A DNA stretch of 64,000 nucleotides from Drosophila pseudoobscura (Eukaryota > Arthropoda > Insecta > Diptera > Drosophilidae). The DNA is taken from assembly GCF_009870125.1 (NCBI RefSeq), contig NC_046679.1:2852001-2916000 (forward strand), given 5' to 3'. The first letter of the stretch is position 1. Each line of letters opens with the position of its first letter. Shown here in pieces: positions 11,401 to 22,549 of this stretch. The notes under the pieces were generated by a model that worked only from the letters and a program-made list of their open reading frames with translations, was not told the DNA's origin and did not search any database. The translations under genes were made by a program, and so were the position numbers.

Positions 11401-13553
11401 GGGCAATGCGGTCCATGTCCATGGGCTCCTTGATGATGTCGTAGTAGTCCGGATACTCGCCCTTCGACGGCAGCTTGGTGAAGATCAGCGACAGCTGACG
11501 CTTGCCCTTGGGCTCCTGATACTCGCGCAGCGTCTCATAGAACTGCCAGAGGCGATCGGTAACCAGAGCCGTCTTCAGCTTGCGCCCCACCTTGGAGTAC
11601 TTCTGAAGGGGTTTTTTCACCTCCACGAGGCCCGGGAACTCCTTGAGCTTCTCGTTGAGGGCTCGCTCCAGAATGTTGGCATCCTCGTAGATGGTGGAGC
11701 CCTCCTCGTTGTACTGCCGACAGTTGGAGAACATCAGGCGGTAGTCGGAGACGACATCCTCCACAGTGGCATAGCGATCGGTGCGTATATTGTGATCGAT
11801 GGTGCTCATGTCGATGGGATTCTGGATGATGTCGTAGTAGTCCGGATAGACTTTGCGGGGCGGCTTCTCCATGAACAGCTCGATGGGCCGACGATTCCCC
11901 ACCAAGTACTCCACGAGGCACTTCTGGATGGCAAGGATCTTCTTCTTGATGGCCCCATTGATGGCAATGCGATTCGTTTTGGGCGAATTCGAGTTGTTCG
12001 GCGTGTGCGAGGTGTTCGAGTTGGAATTGGAGTTGATGCGCGGCCTGCCCGGCTTCCGCTTCTCCGTCTGGGCGTTGCTCGATATAAAGCTTTCGGGCTC
12101 CAGCAGATCGTCCCCCTCTTCCTCTTCCAGCTCGTCTCCAGTCTCCTCGAGGGACTCCTCCACCAGCTTGGCATTCATGATTTTTAGCATCTTGAGAGCA
12201 TCTTTGTGGGTTCGATGGCTGGGCACGAACGCCTTCTTGGCGTTGTCCAGCATGAGATACAGATCGGAGGTGATATCACTTATATTCGCATAGTCGCCCT
12301 TCTTCAGCTTCGTGTGGATCTGGCTCATGGAAATGGGCCGCTTGATGATCTCAAAGTATTCCGGGTGAAAGCGACGCACCGGCAGCTTCCACAGGGAGTT
12401 GCCCAGCGGTGGCCCCGTGATGCCAGGATGCTCCGATGTCCCAGGTGCATTATAAAGGTAATCGAACAGGGCCCACATGGGACCTTCGCCCTTTTTACTC
12501 GTCTCCTCGTCATCGGAACTCTCCACCTTTTCTTTTAGTGCTGCGAATGAAAGTAAATGTAAAATTCTATCTTGGGGGCAGAACAAGAGGATTTATTCTC
12601 TTACCGGCTATGACCGCACTGGACAAACTCTTGAGTCGCCTGGCCAGCTTCCCCTTGCCCGCTTCCAGCTCGCCACGCCTTTGCGTAAAAATGCGCTTCA
12701 GCGCCTTGGCATCCTTGTAGATCTGCGAGCCCGGCTCGTTGAAGAGGCAGGCATTCTTAGTCATCTGCAGCAGATCTCGTTCCATTTCCATCAGCGAGGA
12801 GTAGGCATTCATTTGGATTTTGGTCGCAATCAGACGCAGGTCAATCGGATGCTCAATCACATCGTAATAGTCCGGGTAGATCTTCTTCGAAGGCAGCAGC
12901 TGGAACATGCGGTACATGGCCCTATCGGTGATCGGGTCGGTGGCTGTCATTACCGAGGCAAAGAGCTCCTCATACTGATTGAATTCATCGTCGAGATCAC
13001 CGCACGGCTCCGTGCTGGTTGTCATTCGGCGGATAGTGCGCGAAATTCGCTTGGCACGCGGCTCCTCTTCCGCCATTCCATTGGCCTCCATTATGCGCTG
13101 CCTCTGCGACTGGATGTGCTGCCACAGGGCGTGGGCATCTCGGTACTCGGCGCTCTCCGGCTTGTAGAAGGCCTTCGCGTTGCCAATCAGCAGCTCCAGG
13201 TCGGCCATCAGGTCTTCGAGATCGTCGTACGAGTCTGTCTTGAGTTTCTGCTGTACCTTCAGCAAGTCGATGGGATTCACCACCACGTCGTAGTAGGAGG
13301 GCTCCTGCCGTCGCTTTGGCGCCCGTATGAACGTATCGCACAGCATCGAGCCATCCTCCTTCTTGATGTTCCGAATGGAGTCGTACAACTGCTGGCAGAG
13401 CTCGGTCGGATCCAGTCGGCGCTTTTTTCGCGCCGATTGTGTCGTTGTCTGCTGCACCGGCGACTGCTCCGGCGTCGAGTCGTCCAGCATCAGCGGATCT
13501 TCGTCCTGGCGACTCGATATGGAGCTGGCGCGACGCTTGCGACTCAGCATCAT
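8454..13553 (-). CDS. polybromo: polybromo, bromodomain/BAH/HMG subunit of the PBAP remodelling complex
   Basis: Three exons (12605-13553, 9490-12540, 8454-9427) keep phase and give about 1657 residues, close to the known fly protein. It recognises acetylated histones as a subunit of the SWI/SNF-type PBAP complex (BAF180/PBRM1 family). In order it has two bromodomains in exon 1, four more in exon 2 (for example KVYPDYYDIIQNPIDM and GEYPDYYDIIKEPMDM), two BAH domains, an HMG box split by the last intron (GYILYSSEVRKG then ISRMVGNEWKNL), a Cys/His cluster (CLWDKCDF, CLWRNCSR, HVREVH) and the PBRM1-like C-terminus (RVIHSEAYIKYIESL, LPEHWLG). The start is one of two adjacent Met codons at 13548-13553. 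A possible acceptor just upstream suggests a 5' UTR intron. The acetyl-lysine-binding Asn of the usual YN pair is replaced in bromodomains 1 and 3 and unclear in 6. Confidence 0.95.
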
Positions 13554-13642
13554 GTAACAATAATTATTCTTGTCTTTTCCGCTGAAAAAAATATTATTAT
13601 CAAAACGACAACGCGACGCCACCAGACAAAAAAATGCTACAA

Positions 13643-13694
13643 ATAGTGTGACGCCATCACGGTCAGATTTTCGAAATATACCGAAAATATACCG
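13643..13694 (-). promoter_or_regulatory. polybromo core promoter: motif-1-like and two motif-6 copies
   Basis: On the minus strand two adjacent exact matches to the Ohler motif 6 consensus KTYRGTATWTTT (GTCGGTATATTT and TTCGGTATATTT) lie at about 13673-13694. A near match to motif 1 (GTCACACT) lies at 13645-13652. This combination is known from TATA-less housekeeping promoters in Drosophila, and it sits 90-140 bases upstream of the polybromo start codon. Confidence 0.55.
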
Positions 13695-15105
13695 ACAAAT
13701 TATTTGTATTCATATTCCATCATATTCCTCGACTTTGATATTCGGTTGAGTATTACTAGCTAGCCAGGACCTTCAGTCCTAAAACCATAATTTTATCCGA
13801 TTGATGAATCAATGTGCTGCAAGAATGGTTTACTTTAAGTACTCATCTTTATTGGATTTCTGGTAAAATAAGGTCTAAACATAAAACGTACACCAATTTC
13901 CTCAAAATTTGTTTTTTACATGGTAGCTACACGCTAATTACACAACAGAGACAAATTTGTACGTTTGTTGACAAGTTTGACCGTTTTTTTTTCATACAAG
14001 CCCCATTGAAGCGCTAGTGTGCAGACTCCATGTGATCGATGTGGCCTGGCATTTCTACACGATTTCTATATTGGTGCTTTGGACAATAGGGTGTTCTAAA
14101 AATACTGGAAAATACTCAAAATCACCATGAAAAGTATACAAATATTCAAGGTGTGTGAGCTATACAGGGTGTCAAATACGAAAGTTTTAAAATATACCGG
14201 CCGACCATCAGAAATATACCGGAATAAGAGGTTTGAAATTCAAAAAGAATTAAAGAAAAATTAATTTCGAATTGCATTCGGCACCTCTTAATTCGGATCC
14301 GATCCTGATGCTTTTGTGCTTTCATCTTTTACATGCGAATTCCTATATTTATTCAAATATTAATTTCACTATACATTAAATCACAGCAAAATTCTAATTC
14401 TTAGGATCGGTTGTCCCTCAGGCCAGTAGGAAAAAGGAGGTCAAGCTGGAAGAAAAAAATATGTGAAATAATAGCCAGTAAATACTTAGATAAAGTGAAA
14501 GAAAAAACAGCAAGGCATTTTTGTTAAAATTGCTTATTTTATTTTAGTTTTATCACATAATCCTTAGATGCATGTTTGTGTGCGTGTGTTACAAATTATT
14601 GAGTATGCGATATAATGAATTATTTGTGAAGGGGAGAGGGGGGTGCGCGCCTCAGTCGAGGCGCGTGAATAAGGAACATTCTTGTAACTTAAATAAATAG
14701 CAGACAATATTAGACATTTAAAGATAAATAAATTAAAAATTAGATGAGCGACATCGCTTGACTCTGACCGACAAAAGGAGTTAAAATACGAAAAAAAAGT
14801 ATCCCTAAACGAGAGCGGACAATGGAGGAGGTCCTAGATCTAAAATCGAAACGTACGAAACGTATGCCGCAGTACTTATTTTTGCGAATATATAATATTT
14901 ACATTGGCGAGATTTCTGGCCATGGGATGGGGCCATCTCTAGTATGTGAAGTACAACAATTAAGCACAACAGTAAACGGCGCAACGATTGGTTATATACG
15001 AATATCAGTTCTGCCTAAGCTAACACGTGTATATAGAACATATGTATAAGGTATGTATTATATATCTGGCGGTCGGTGTCAACCCACATCTCAACCTTAT
15101 GTCTC
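13695..15105. other. AT-rich interval between polybromo promoter and lilipod 3' end
   Basis: It holds scattered motif-6-like copies in both orientations (for example near 14190-14222) and the 3' UTR of lilipod. A 75-codon plus-strand frame at 14822-15049 has a good ATG context, but no similarity or splice support was seen. No gene is called. Confidence 0.5.
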
Positions 15106-15291
15106 TCAACAGTTCATTTCGTTTGCCTTGCGACTAGCGGTGGTATTGCGACTGCTCCTAAAACTTAGATTATGGTACTTGGCATAGAATCTACTTAAGC
15201 TCGTAAGCGGCGACTCGACAAAGCGTCTCAGCGGCTGGAGGTGACTCTGCAGCTGCCGGAGAGACACGTTGTGCCGTCGCTTCCGCAAATA
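15106..15291 (-). other. possible stop-readthrough extension of lilipod
   Basis: Directly after the lilipod TGA (15292-15294) the same frame stays open for 61 codons to a TGA at 15106. The first half is coding-like, with mostly G or C in third positions (HNVSLRQLQSHLQPLRRF), unlike the AT-rich 3' UTR that follows. The extension is basic. Readthrough is known for many fly genes. Here it is only inferred from the open frame and base composition. Confidence 0.4.
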
Positions 15292-18200
15292 TCAGTTGAT
15301 GAAGCTCATGTAGTTAGTAAAGAGCACATAGTTTTCCACTAACCGGGCACGCAGCTCACGTCGCACGGTGGCCGAGAACTTGTTGGCCAAGCACAGCGCT
15401 GTGGTTGTGCCAAACACCAGATTGTAGAGCAAAACAATCTGGAAGTTCCCGAGCCACTCGATGGCACCAAAGTCCCCCAGCAGATCGAAGTTTGTAATGC
15501 CTGTTAATGGGTGGGTGTGGATGTTAGTGCCAATCATTTTTTAGTCATTCTAGCATATACGAGTACCTATAATCCTGCTGAGCAGGGGAAGGGCCGAGGA
15601 CAGGACCAGCATGAAGCCACAGTTGAGCATTAGCTGGGGCAGTGAGGTCTGGTGCCGCTTGGGGCGCACAGTGCGCATGAAGGGCATGCTGTAGAAGCCC
15701 ACCACAGAGGTGGCGCCCAGATAAAAGATGAGGCAAACCTCCAGTCCGGCGCCAAAGGGTCCCAGCTTCGACAGCGATGAAATTCCCAGCGTGAATTGCT
15801 GCAAAACAGAATCAGAATTCAATTAGGAGAAACGGCCAAAAGCCCCGCTCCGCGACCTACCCTTGTGCTCAACGGCAGGGCCTTGATTCCTATGAGCAGC
15901 TCGAGCGTGTTTTGCACCACCAACAGAATGGTCATGCCCGTGCAGAAGAGCAGCAGCAGCATGGCCAGCGGATAGACAAACGAACGCTGGAACGTGCTCG
16001 ACTTGCGCTGTTTGTCCAGCTCCTTGCGCTCACAGTCCAATTCTCTCAGTCTTTCGTTCAGCTGCTGTTCGCTCGCGTTGAAGCCCGTCGGCTTGCGCTG
16101 GTAGAGGTGCTCCAGCGACTGTTGCAGCAAGGACGGGTGAAGGTATCCACGACTGCGGCCATTTCGATGGTGGCCATTGGTGGCATCCGCAATGCTCACG
16201 TTGTACAGCTCAATGTGGGCCAACTTCCGCTTGACGCTCGCCTCCTCCATGAAGAAGGCGTCGAACTCCTCGTTCACATCCCGCCGCAGCATGGGACGCA
16301 CCAGCACCTGGTTGACAACGCCAAACAGACGCACAAATCCGCAGGGAGTGCAAACTAGGGAAGAAAAAACAAACAAACAAAGTAAACAAAGTGCCCCTTG
16401 CCCGTTTCCATGACAAATAAACAGTCTAGAAAAACAAATTCACTTCGAAAGAGCAGCAGCACAGATCGGATTATATTCCAGAACGGAGCTCAAAATGACT
16501 AGCAAGGGACTTGACGACTTTTCCGAGTTCGAGGCCACTCTGCAGAAGATCGAAGACATATTGCACGAGAGCGATGAGAAGCAAGACGCGGCAGCAGCGG
16601 CCGAGTCCAAGACGGCCGTTGACTTTGACAAACTGGATCCCGACAATGTGCGCCTGAAGGTGCGCGAGAATCGCACTGTGATCAACCGCAAGAGCCTGGA
16701 GGAGGACAAAAAGAACGAGGCTGGAATGGTGCAGACCATGAACCAGCAAAGCTTCATGCAGCAGGTGGAGAAGGACGCCAATGAGCGCGCCGAGTCACGG
16801 GCCAAGCGCGAGTACGAGGCGGAGGTGCAAAAGAGGTAATCCTCCCAATACAGGCAATCCTTGTGGCCCTGATTTCATTCCTCTGCTTCCACAGCCATGG
16901 CAACGAAGCCTTTCGCAACGCCAAGTACGAAAAGGCCATTCTCCACTACGGCAAGGCCCTGGCTCAGATCAAAGACAGTGCCATAACATACAACAATCGC
17001 GCCTTGTGCTACATCAAGTGGGTACACAGAAACCGATGCCCTTTGGGCTCTCCTAAAGCTCCCCTTCGCTCTTTCAGGCTCCGCAACTATAAGCGCGCTC
17101 TGCAGGACTGCCAGCACGTGGTGGACAAGCTGCAGGAGACCAATCTGCGCGCCTGGCTGTACAAGGCCACGGCCTACAAGCGTCTCGGGCAGACAAAGGA
17201 CTTTGAGGAGAGCGTGGCCAAGGCCCGCGAGCACAATCCCAAGCAGCTGGCCTACATCGAGAAGTACATCAAGCAGATGGAGGCAGAGACCTAGAAGCCT
17301 TAAATTTATTACATATACACTGTATTTTATACTCACTGAGCATCAGCATTACGCCCAGAAACGAGACACAGGAATAAAGGAACGGCAGGTGAACACTGCC
17401 CAGATCTGTGAAGCGTAAAGAGCGGAAATTAGCAATGGATTGTATAGCGATTGTTTACAGATTTACAGAAGAGGGTGCAGTGCTGTCTGAGCGACAGACT
17501 GGAACCGCTCCCAGTCCATGGCACTGGGTGCGGAGTGCACATCGTTTCACTCACTTAAAAACCAAAAGAACTGCAGTTTTTCAATCCCGAAAACTGCGCT
17601 TAGAACTGCAGTGAGTACCAGCACAATGACGGCCATCAGCATGAATACTGTAAAGGTCTCGTAGACGCGCGGCAGGATGCCCTTCTTGTGGCCCACGAAG
17701 CCCGTGGATTCGGTGAACAAATACACGAACGGCAGGAAGATGAACAGCGACAGATTGGAGAACAGAAACACATGATTCCAGAGACCTACAATGGAGAGGG
17801 GGTTTAGAACAGAATATTAATCAATCCGGGGTGGGGGGTAAAGGTTCTTCGCGCCCTTGCCTTGTATGAGGGAACTGTTGAGCCATTTCACGTAGTAGCT
17901 GTTGGGATACAAGAGCAGCACCTCGTTGCTGGCTATGGAGACTGGCAGCAGCATGGCAGCCCCCTCGGCGACGGCCAGTGTGAATGTGCAGAGCCAAAAG
18001 CTGCAAGAAAAACGTTTTGATTAGTGCCACTGGCATTGGCATGTCTCTCTAAATGCAGCCACTCTCGCGAGTCGCGACTGACTTGGCAATTAGCAAAGTC
18101 AAGCGGCAATTGGCAGGCCGGGAGGTCATTGACTCCCTCTCTGGCGGATCGGATGCCTTACCTTATGCGATACACCAGCACCTCGTCCTCGTCATTCGAA

Positions 18201-21200
18201 TAGAGATCGTCACGATCGCGTCGCCGAAAACGTGAGACGACCACATAGGAGCTAAAGTACAGCAGAATGATCAGCAGCAAGAAAATCTGAAAGGAAGAAT
18301 ACGGAGACCATAAACTATCTATCTATCTATCTATCTGTATATATTGAACCTATTCCCCACCCACGCATTTCTTTGGTTTTTCTTTAAATGCAAATATTTT
18401 GTCGCTTTTTGGGGCTTCGTTTCGGTCTACCAACTGCCAAAACATTTGCTCGGATCTAAAGTATATTTATTTATACTCAAGTAAATGCATGTTTGCAGAC
18501 CCCACACACCCACACACATCCACACATCTGTATGATACGATTGGGAACTAGATCTCTATAAAATTCTGTCTGAATCAGGAAGGTACTGGGTGTCAAAGTC
18601 TGTTTTGTTATTGTCAAGTGTTTCCACACCGTTTCAGGGTCATATCTATAGAGAAGTGCGAGTACATTCCATTGAAGATTCTATTAACTTGGACAAAAGA
18701 TGCTTTTGAAATGCTTTTGTTTCTTAGATCAAAGCAAGTGTTTTTTCAAATGCTTTGACAATGACAAATTTGATCTATATAAATCTATTGTATTATCATA
18801 CAATTTAGGTATTTTCATAGCGAAAAGAAAATGGAAACTGCAGAGGAACTAAGGAATAAATATATTAAAAATATCTTTTACAATGTCCAACCAAAAAAAA
18901 CCCTAAAAGCATCAGGCACACGCAATGTATGTTGTTTTTGGCATTCCCTTTTGCACTATCCGAGCAGGTCATGACACGTCATGTGGCAAAATGTATTCCA
19001 TTCTAGCATAAAGCTGGAAACGGTCTGGAAAGGGTCTACCATTTCGCTTATTTGTTTGCACAGTTGTACTATCGGGTAAAACCCCGTAGCCACTCGTCTT
19101 GAATAAATACAGAGCAACCGCAGAATGTTCCCCGACCGCCTGAAGCCGCGGCACCTTGGTTACAAGCAAATCAATAATTGATGATTAATTATGGCCACCA
19201 ATCGACCAATTCTTTCGACGACAGCAGCAATAGAGGCGTCCAAGGGTCACAAGCAGGGCTTATCAGTGGCCAACGACAATTGATGATAAGACCCGGCAGA
19301 CCAACCCAGAACCATTTGAATGTCATCCATCCACTTCAAACATTCGGCGATTATCCCCCGAACAAAACCTACTATATGTCCGATTATGTGCGGAATGAAT
19401 GAATGAATGTCGGGAGGCATATTTGCCACCCAAAAGTTCGCCTGGGAAACATTTTTGGCCACGTCATACATCTGTATTTTTGTTGGTTATTTAAACCAAA
19501 CAAAAACAAGACAAAAATAGATGGATAGATACGCGAGGAGAGGCGCTTCGCATACATATACTATAAATCATTAACAAAAGATACTTTTCATGTTTTTCAG
19601 TCAGTGAGAGAGGTAACAAAAAATAGCAATTAATTGTCCGCTTTTGTTTGTTATTCAAGATAGTTGCATTTGTATCTGTGAGATACTCTTCAGCGCAGTA
19701 TTCGTGCAAATTCCAATTAACTTTTGCATGCCCCATCGGTTGCCCCATCGGTTCGGTGTGATCAGAGGCAATTAAATCAAATTATCTTCAATTATTTTCG
19801 CCATTCGGGAGTCGCAGAACTCAGATCCACAGTCTGTTCCGAATTTTATTATTATTCAAACAGTTTTCTTGCCAAAAAATCAAATAAAGCAACGCAAAAA
19901 CATTTGCTATCAACAAACGTGCGTCGTTTATTTATAGAACATTCAAGCGTCTAGACTCCAGAGCGAGGAACGATCATAAAACATGCAAGTTTCATAACTC
20001 TGTAGAGTGGGGAGATTCGGAATAGAGTCCATGGATCGTCTCTGGCACCTATCTTATGGTTCTGAAACGCACTGTTCATGCCACTGGGCACGATGACGTG
20101 CCTCTCTCTCTCCGTTGAACTTGGAACACGTAGACGCTGTCCGATGTATGAGATATGAGCAGCTTCTGCCTCTGCCCTGCCCGTACACATTCCAGAATGA
20201 AAACGCAACGAGAGCTTCAAGTACGAGTGCGACGACACGCTCCAAGAGGTTTTGTGCCTGCGAGCAAACTGCATTTCTATCGGAAAGTGATATCTTTTGG
20301 CCAAAAGATACCCCAAATCAAGAGTCAATGACTTGACATGAACTCGACATCGAAATTGGCAGGAAAACAACGCCCATTAAATGTCGACGCCGACTTTGGC
20401 TATAAATAGGAAACAACGCCCAAAATGCAAGGCGATTTGCAGGCAAAAGGCAGAAGGCAGCAGGCAGCAGGAGGGAGGGAGAAGCACTCGTAGTACGAGT
20501 ATCTTTTATATGTACTATAATATCTTGTCAGACTGGTTGCTGCTTGGCTTGAAGACAACTTTGCCGGTGAATGGGCTGGCAAAATATTGTATTTACCGAG
20601 TAAAAGATCCAAGAGTTGTAGAGTTTTGGAGGGTAAAGGCTAGACCTTGAAAGGCTTTCAAGTGTAGAATAAAAGTCTTGGCTGCTCCATCTCTAATTAA
20701 GGGGTATCTTATGGTCCAAACTATAGAAATTTCAGCACATAATTTAATTGCACAAGGTGAAAGATGTTTTTAGACACCGAGTTGACAATCGGTAAGAGTG
20801 GGATCAGTGGCAGAGGGAACAAAAACAGAAAACAGAAAGCACAATCTTTTCAATTTCATTCGAGACTTTCTTTGAAAAGCTATTCTTGGGAGATCTTTGA
20901 GGAATTTCTTTACTTTACAGTTAATCACGGTTCTTATCGCTGGACACGGCACAAAACAGTTGCAAGAAAATGACTAAGAACCTGCCCCACAATGTGGTTA
21001 CCCAAGGCGTCTCATGCGTCCCATGGTGTGGGCTGGAAAGCCGGCTTCCCACCTGCCCTCTCCCGCCCCCTCACTGGTTCTTCTGTTTCGGGTTTTGGGT
21101 GGGCTTCTGCATTATTCATGAATGCTTTGGCAGTCAATCGCATTCGGTTTGGGCTCTGGCCAGAGCTCACGTACCTCTAATCTGACCCACATTCTGCCTG

Positions 21201-22549
21201 TGGGGTGGGGCGGGGCGGCATTATTCAATTTTCGGCAATGCCATGCAATGGGAAATGTGCTTCAATAAAGAACTGGTTTCCATTTCCTGGACCCAAAACC
21301 ATCGGCAATGATTATATTTAAGTCGATGGCTACTTTTGAAGAGCCCAAATATAAATAAATGTGTGTGTTTTTCTGAGTAATTTGAACAATTTGAAATGTA
21401 TTTAACGCCTCGACTGCCATTGTTTAAACAAAAGCCAGCAGCTGCTGGTCACGACGGACCTTCGGAGCAGCATTTGCCATGCACTTGAAAATCGCTTGGG
21501 TCTGCACAAGTGTTTTTCAAAAATGTTGTTTAAATTGTTTCGAGACGAAGAAAAAACATGTGAAATTTATGCTTTGCGCAATCCTGTAAACATTGCTTAT
21601 ATGTTGCACTACACATGCACATGTGTGTGTATAAATTTTGTTTCTGTTTTGGTTATTAAACGCCCAATATGTCTATAAATAGACCGCTTGCTTGCGGGGC
21701 AACACTTTCACTTGTTGCTTTTGTGCTCCTTCTTCCTCATTATTTTGTTGTTGCTTTTACCGTTTCATTTCAATTTGCATGTTCTGCTTCTCCTTCTCTT
21801 TCTTCTGTCTTCTTGCTGAACTTTGCCTGACCCTGTTGCCCTGTATGGGGTAGGGTATGCACTCTTGGCCACGGCTGTACCTTTAAGAGGACTAATTTGG
21901 CTAAACCTTATCTACACAAATCAATGTCTATCTTTTTACTTGCCCACATATTCATATGGAAAATTATCTAGCCTAAAGATCTGTCATAATAAATTTTTCC
22001 CTCCTAAATCTCCCCTCACCGAGTATCAACCGTTCGAACTAGCCCCTTGCTTATCTTTACACACACACACCCGATTAGCAACAGGTGTTTATGTTTGTGT
22101 GCGTGTTTTTTTGCGATAATTTTTTGCAACCCAAATAGAAAGTGCAAAGAAGTGGCCACAATCGCCTCTTCCCTCCACTTCCTCTCCGATAATCAACCAT
22201 AAATTATACACAAGGCGAACGCAGGCGCAGAAAACGCTGACACCCGAGTCGGATAACAGCCATAAACAAATAAAATTGTTTATCAAATTTATAATGTAAT
22301 TTCAGGCCTCACACACACACGCACGCACGCACACGCTCAGACACTGGCGCCCTCCCGCAACGAACAGTACAGTTACAACTAGGAAAAGTCCGGCTGCAAC
22401 GGCAGCTGCCACTGGATGCGTTCTGATTATGTCTCTGGAAACCTTTTTTTGGGGTGGAAGTACCGAGGTTCACTTACAATGTGCTCGCGTACTGTATTGT
22501 GAAACAATTGCAGCTTCAGATCGGTGACTTCCTCCTCCTCCTCGTCCAT
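15292..22549 (-). CDS. lili: lilipod, LMBR1-type multipass membrane protein
   Basis: Seven exons keep phase: 22478-22549, 18162-18286, 17861-18000, 17555-17785, 15861-16354, 15567-15798 and 15292-15500. They give 500 residues, the usual LMBR1/LIMR length. The start is ATG GAC GAG at 22549 with an in-frame stop upstream. Family landmarks include WLCTFTLAVAEGAAMLLP, YYVKWLNSSLIQGLWN, FLFSNLSLFIFLPF, FTESTGFVGHKKGILPRVYE and LGNFQIVLLYNLVFG, with about nine hydrophobic segments and a charged loop in the fifth exon. The fly orthologue is reported to support BMP signalling in germline stem cells. The intron between exons 3 and 4 begins with GC (AG|GCAAGG) instead of GT. Intron 1 is 4.2 kb and holds no gene. 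Intron 4 (16355-17554) holds a TPR gene on the opposite strand. A 61-codon open frame follows the stop. Confidence 0.93.
16495..17294 (+). CDS. TTC12-like TPR protein nested in a lilipod intron
   Basis: Three exons (16495-16835, 16895-17017, 17078-17294) give 226 residues. The middle and end match the N-terminal TPR part of TTC12: SFMQQVEKDANERAESRAKR, then SHGNEAFRNAKYEKAILHYG, ITYNNRALCYIKLRNYKRAL and AWLYKATAYKRLG, that is three TPR units after a charged coil. Vertebrate TTC12 is far longer (about 700 residues, with Armadillo-type repeats) and helps assemble ciliary dynein arms. This protein stops after the TPR part, so its role may be restricted to co-chaperone binding. The whole gene lies in lilipod intron 4, antisense to it. 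The second intron is 60 bases long with no in-frame stop, so retaining it would add 20 residues between two TPR helices. Confidence 0.87.
18315..18336. repeat. CTAT microsatellite
   Basis: Five and a half perfect CTAT units lie within lilipod intron 1. Confidence 0.9.
22310..22336. repeat. CA/GCAC microsatellite
   Basis: A run of CA units passes into GCAC units about 160 bases from the end of lilipod exon 1. Confidence 0.85.

Larger units (their letters stand above)
18287..22477 (-). other. lilipod intron 1
   Basis: This 4.2 kb intron has no supported coding exon on either strand. It carries a CTAT microsatellite (18315-18336), a CA/CG-type repeat (22310-22336), purine-rich GGCAGAAGGCAGCAGGCAG-like sequence near 20447-20480 and several pyrimidine tracts. 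Enhancers are plausible in an intron this size but no specific site is called. Confidence 0.6.

Noticed and set aside
10088-12187. A 699-codon plus-strand open frame inside polybromo
   Set aside because: It is antisense to a well supported gene. Its Leu/Val/Gly/His-rich composition is the usual shadow of GC-ending codons.
14822-15049. A 75-codon plus-strand frame in the lilipod 3' flank
   Set aside because: It lacks similarity and coding-like codon use, despite a fair ATG context.
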